DNA of 5,235 nucleotides from assembly GCA_002790635.1 (NCBI GenBank), contig PFVN01000080.1, positions 1-5,235 of the forward strand. The letters run 5' to 3'. Positions 3,904 to 5,235 of the stretch are shown piece after piece. Made by a program: the position numbers and the translations under genes. Source of the stretch: Candidatus Moranbacteria bacterium CG_4_9_14_3_um_filter_42_9. GTDB taxonomy: Bacteria > Patescibacteriota > Minisyncoccia > Moranbacterales > UBA2206. Positions within the stretch are counted from its first letter, which is position 1; every line of letters begins with the position of its first letter. Below the pieces are notes generated by a model that was not told the origin of the DNA, searched no databases, and was given only the letters and a program-made list of their open reading frames with translations.

Positions 3904-5235
3904 TCAATTGCTGTTTTGGGTTTCGGATTTCGGATTTTGAGAATTATTATCATGATACACAATCACATTGTCAACTTTAAGTTTCTTTTTTATTATTTCA
4001 GCCAATTTGTCCATCCGGACTATTTCCTGAACTCCGGTAACCATATTCTTGACTATGACCGTGTTGTCTAGCGCTTCTTTTTGCCCTAAGATCAAGGTTA
4101 TTTCGACTTTCAGCCTGTCGGCGGAACGCAATTGTGACTTTAAACTGCCACGGCCGAAGCTTTCAGCTGTTAAAATGCCGTTTTTTTCCAGTTCGGCAAA
4201 TAGCTTCAGGCTCTTTTTTTTGGCCAAATCTCCAATCTGTGCCAGAAATATTTTTGGCCTAGCAATCCGGTAGGGCTTGGCCTGGACTCTTTTCATTTCA
4301 ATAATCAGCCTTTCCACGCCCAAACCAAAACCAATAGCGGGGGTTTCTTCTCCACCGATAGTTTTTACCAGCTTGTCATAACGTCCGCCGCCGCCGAGAG
4401 AATGCTTCTTTCCCTCCTCTTGTCCAGACCAGATTTCAAAAACTGTTTTTGTATAATAATCCAAGCCGCGCACCAAATGGGGATTTATCGCGTAGGGAAG
4501 ATCCAATTCATCCAGATATTCCAAGAGGCTCTTAAAATGGATTCGGCATTCCGTGCAAAGATGATCTATGGACTGCGGTGCCAGCGATGACACCTGTGAA
4601 CACTTATCTTCCTTGCAATCCAAAACTCGGAGCGGATTAACTTCCAACCTTCTTTTGCAATTTTCGCAAAGCTTGTTCTTTTTTGATTCGAGATAATTGG
4701 TCAGCAATTCGCGATATTCTTTTCGGCACTCTAAGCACCCAATGGAATTGAGCTGGACTTGAATTGCCTTAATTCCTAAATTTTGCACAACCCGGCAAGC
4801 CACTTGGATTATTTGTGCGTCCAAAATCGGATCAAGTTCTCCAAAAGCGTCAAAATTTACCTGATAGTGTTCGCGATATCTGCCTTCCTGCGGACGTTCA
4901 TAGCGATAAATCGGTCCAGTGGAAAAAAGTTTCACCGGTTTTGGCAAAACATTCATCCCGTGCTGGATATAGGCCCGGCAGATACCGGCAGTGAGCTCCG
5001 GCCTGAGCGCCACTTTATCGCCTCCGCGGGTAGTAAAACTATACATTTCTTTTTCCACAATGTCGGTTCCTTCTCCGATAGAGCGGGAAAAAAGATTGGC
5101 GTATTCCAAAAGTGGAACGTCAATGCGCAAAAATCCATAATCGCGGGCTAGTCTTTCCGTGACTCGTCTGATCTGTTCCCAGTAAGGCTGTTCTTCCGGC
5201 AGAATGTCTTTCATCCCCCTTAGTGGTTGCAACAA
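3904..5235 (-). CDS. hisS: Histidyl-tRNA synthetase (5' end at window edge)
   Basis: HisRS is the class II synthetase that charges tRNA-His in the cytoplasm. The 443 visible codons open with LQPLRGMKDILPEE, which in relatives is preceded by several residues, so the gene probably begins beyond 5235; the TTG at the edge is an unlikely start. Visible signatures are FSRSIGEGTDIVEKEMYSF (49-67, motif 1 area), motif 2 YRYERPQEGRYREHYQ (110-125), the His-specific LVRGLDYYTKTVFE (254-267, with Arg256) and motif 3 GGGGRYDKL...GFGLGVERL (281-310), then the C-terminal anticodon-binding domain from about 325. The insertion carries eight cysteines (C167, C170, C190, C193, C207, C212, C227, C230), as in a known bacterial HisRS subtype, possibly binding zinc. 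The last residues, QNPKSETQNSN, are encoded by a heptamer repeat and are not part of the normal fold. Confidence 0.97.
   Translation of the reverse strand: MLQPLRGMKDILPEEQPYWEQIRRVTERLARDYGFLRIDVPLLEYANLFSRSIGEGTDIVEKEMYSFTTRGGDKVALRPELTAGICRAYIQHGMNVLPKPVKLFSTGPIYRYERPQEGRYREHYQVNFDAFGELDPILDAQIIQVACRVVQNLGIKAIQVQLNSIGCLECRKEYRELLTNYLESKKNKLCENCKRRLEVNPLRVLDCKEDKCSQVSSLAPQSIDHLCTECRIHFKSLLEYLDELDLPYAINPHLVRGLDYYTKTVFEIWSGQEEGKKHSLGGGGRYDKLVKTIGGEETPAIGFGLGVERLIIEMKRVQAKPYRIARPKIFLAQIGDLAKKKSLKLFAELEKNGILTAESFGRGSLKSQLRSADRLKVEITLILGQKEALDNTVIVKNMVTGVQEIVRMDKLAEIIKKKLKVDNVIVYHDNNSQNPKSETQNSN
3910..3937. repeat. Heptamer array C (CGGATTT units) in the 3' end of hisS
   Basis: The plus strand carries GCTGTTT, TGGGTTT, CGGATTT, CGGATTT at an exact 7-nt period; the last two units are identical. 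It lies in the final codons of hisS and encodes the NPKSETQNS part of the tail just before the TGA. The unit differs from that of arrays A and B but the period and the position at a gene boundary are the same. Confidence 0.75.

Noticed and set aside
3904..3906. TGA at the end of hisS as a sense codon (Gracilibacteria-type code)
   Set aside because: No gene in the window has an internal TGA, and reading through would only run a few codons into the rpsU Shine-Dalgarno region and start.

Overview
The window looks like chromosomal housekeeping DNA from a small-genome bacterium of the Candidate Phyla Radiation, most likely Parcubacteria or a close relative. The reasons are moderate GC with AT-rich spacers, Lys-rich compact proteins, almost no Shine-Dalgarno sites, a long divergent bS21, and tandem short-period repeats in the spacers. 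This placement is inference from style and gene order; no taxonomic marker such as 16S rRNA is present. All genes lie on the minus strand, so transcription runs from high to low coordinates. No internal TGA interrupts any gene, and standard bacterial code fits.

In transcription order: hisS (histidyl-tRNA synthetase, start side cut by the window edge), rpsU (bS21), yqeY (GatB/YqeY-like), an intrinsic terminator, then a predicted promoter and ybeY (16S rRNA maturation endonuclease), dgkA (diacylglycerol/undecaprenol kinase), ftsA, a 372-nt spacer with a strong promoter-like site, and the first 102 codons of ftsZ, cut by the window edge. rpsU-yqeY and ybeY-dgkA are both neighbour pairs known from the Bacillus rpsU-to-era region; here they look like a shortened version of it joined to the ftsA-ftsZ division pair. 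The gene set links translation (tRNA charging, 30S subunit, rRNA processing), lipid-carrier recycling and assembly of the Z-ring at the membrane.

The genes are ordinary; the spacers are the unusual part. Two boundaries carry tandem arrays with an exact 7-nt period: one runs into the 3' end of hisS and supplies its last residues, and an inverted pair fills most of the rpsU-yqeY spacer and abuts the yqeY start. A third boundary (ybeY-dgkA) holds related-looking TACAAAT-type units in inverted orientation. A fourth (ftsA-ftsZ) has a long AT-rich inverted repeat inside the presumed ftsZ leader. In addition, only rpsU has a strong, correctly spaced Shine-Dalgarno sequence; ftsA, ftsZ, ybeY and yqeY have none and dgkA has a badly placed one. 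That pattern resembles the bS21 autoregulation known from Bacteroidota and deserves a check. I found no CRISPR array, tRNA, rRNA, insertion sequence or defence system.
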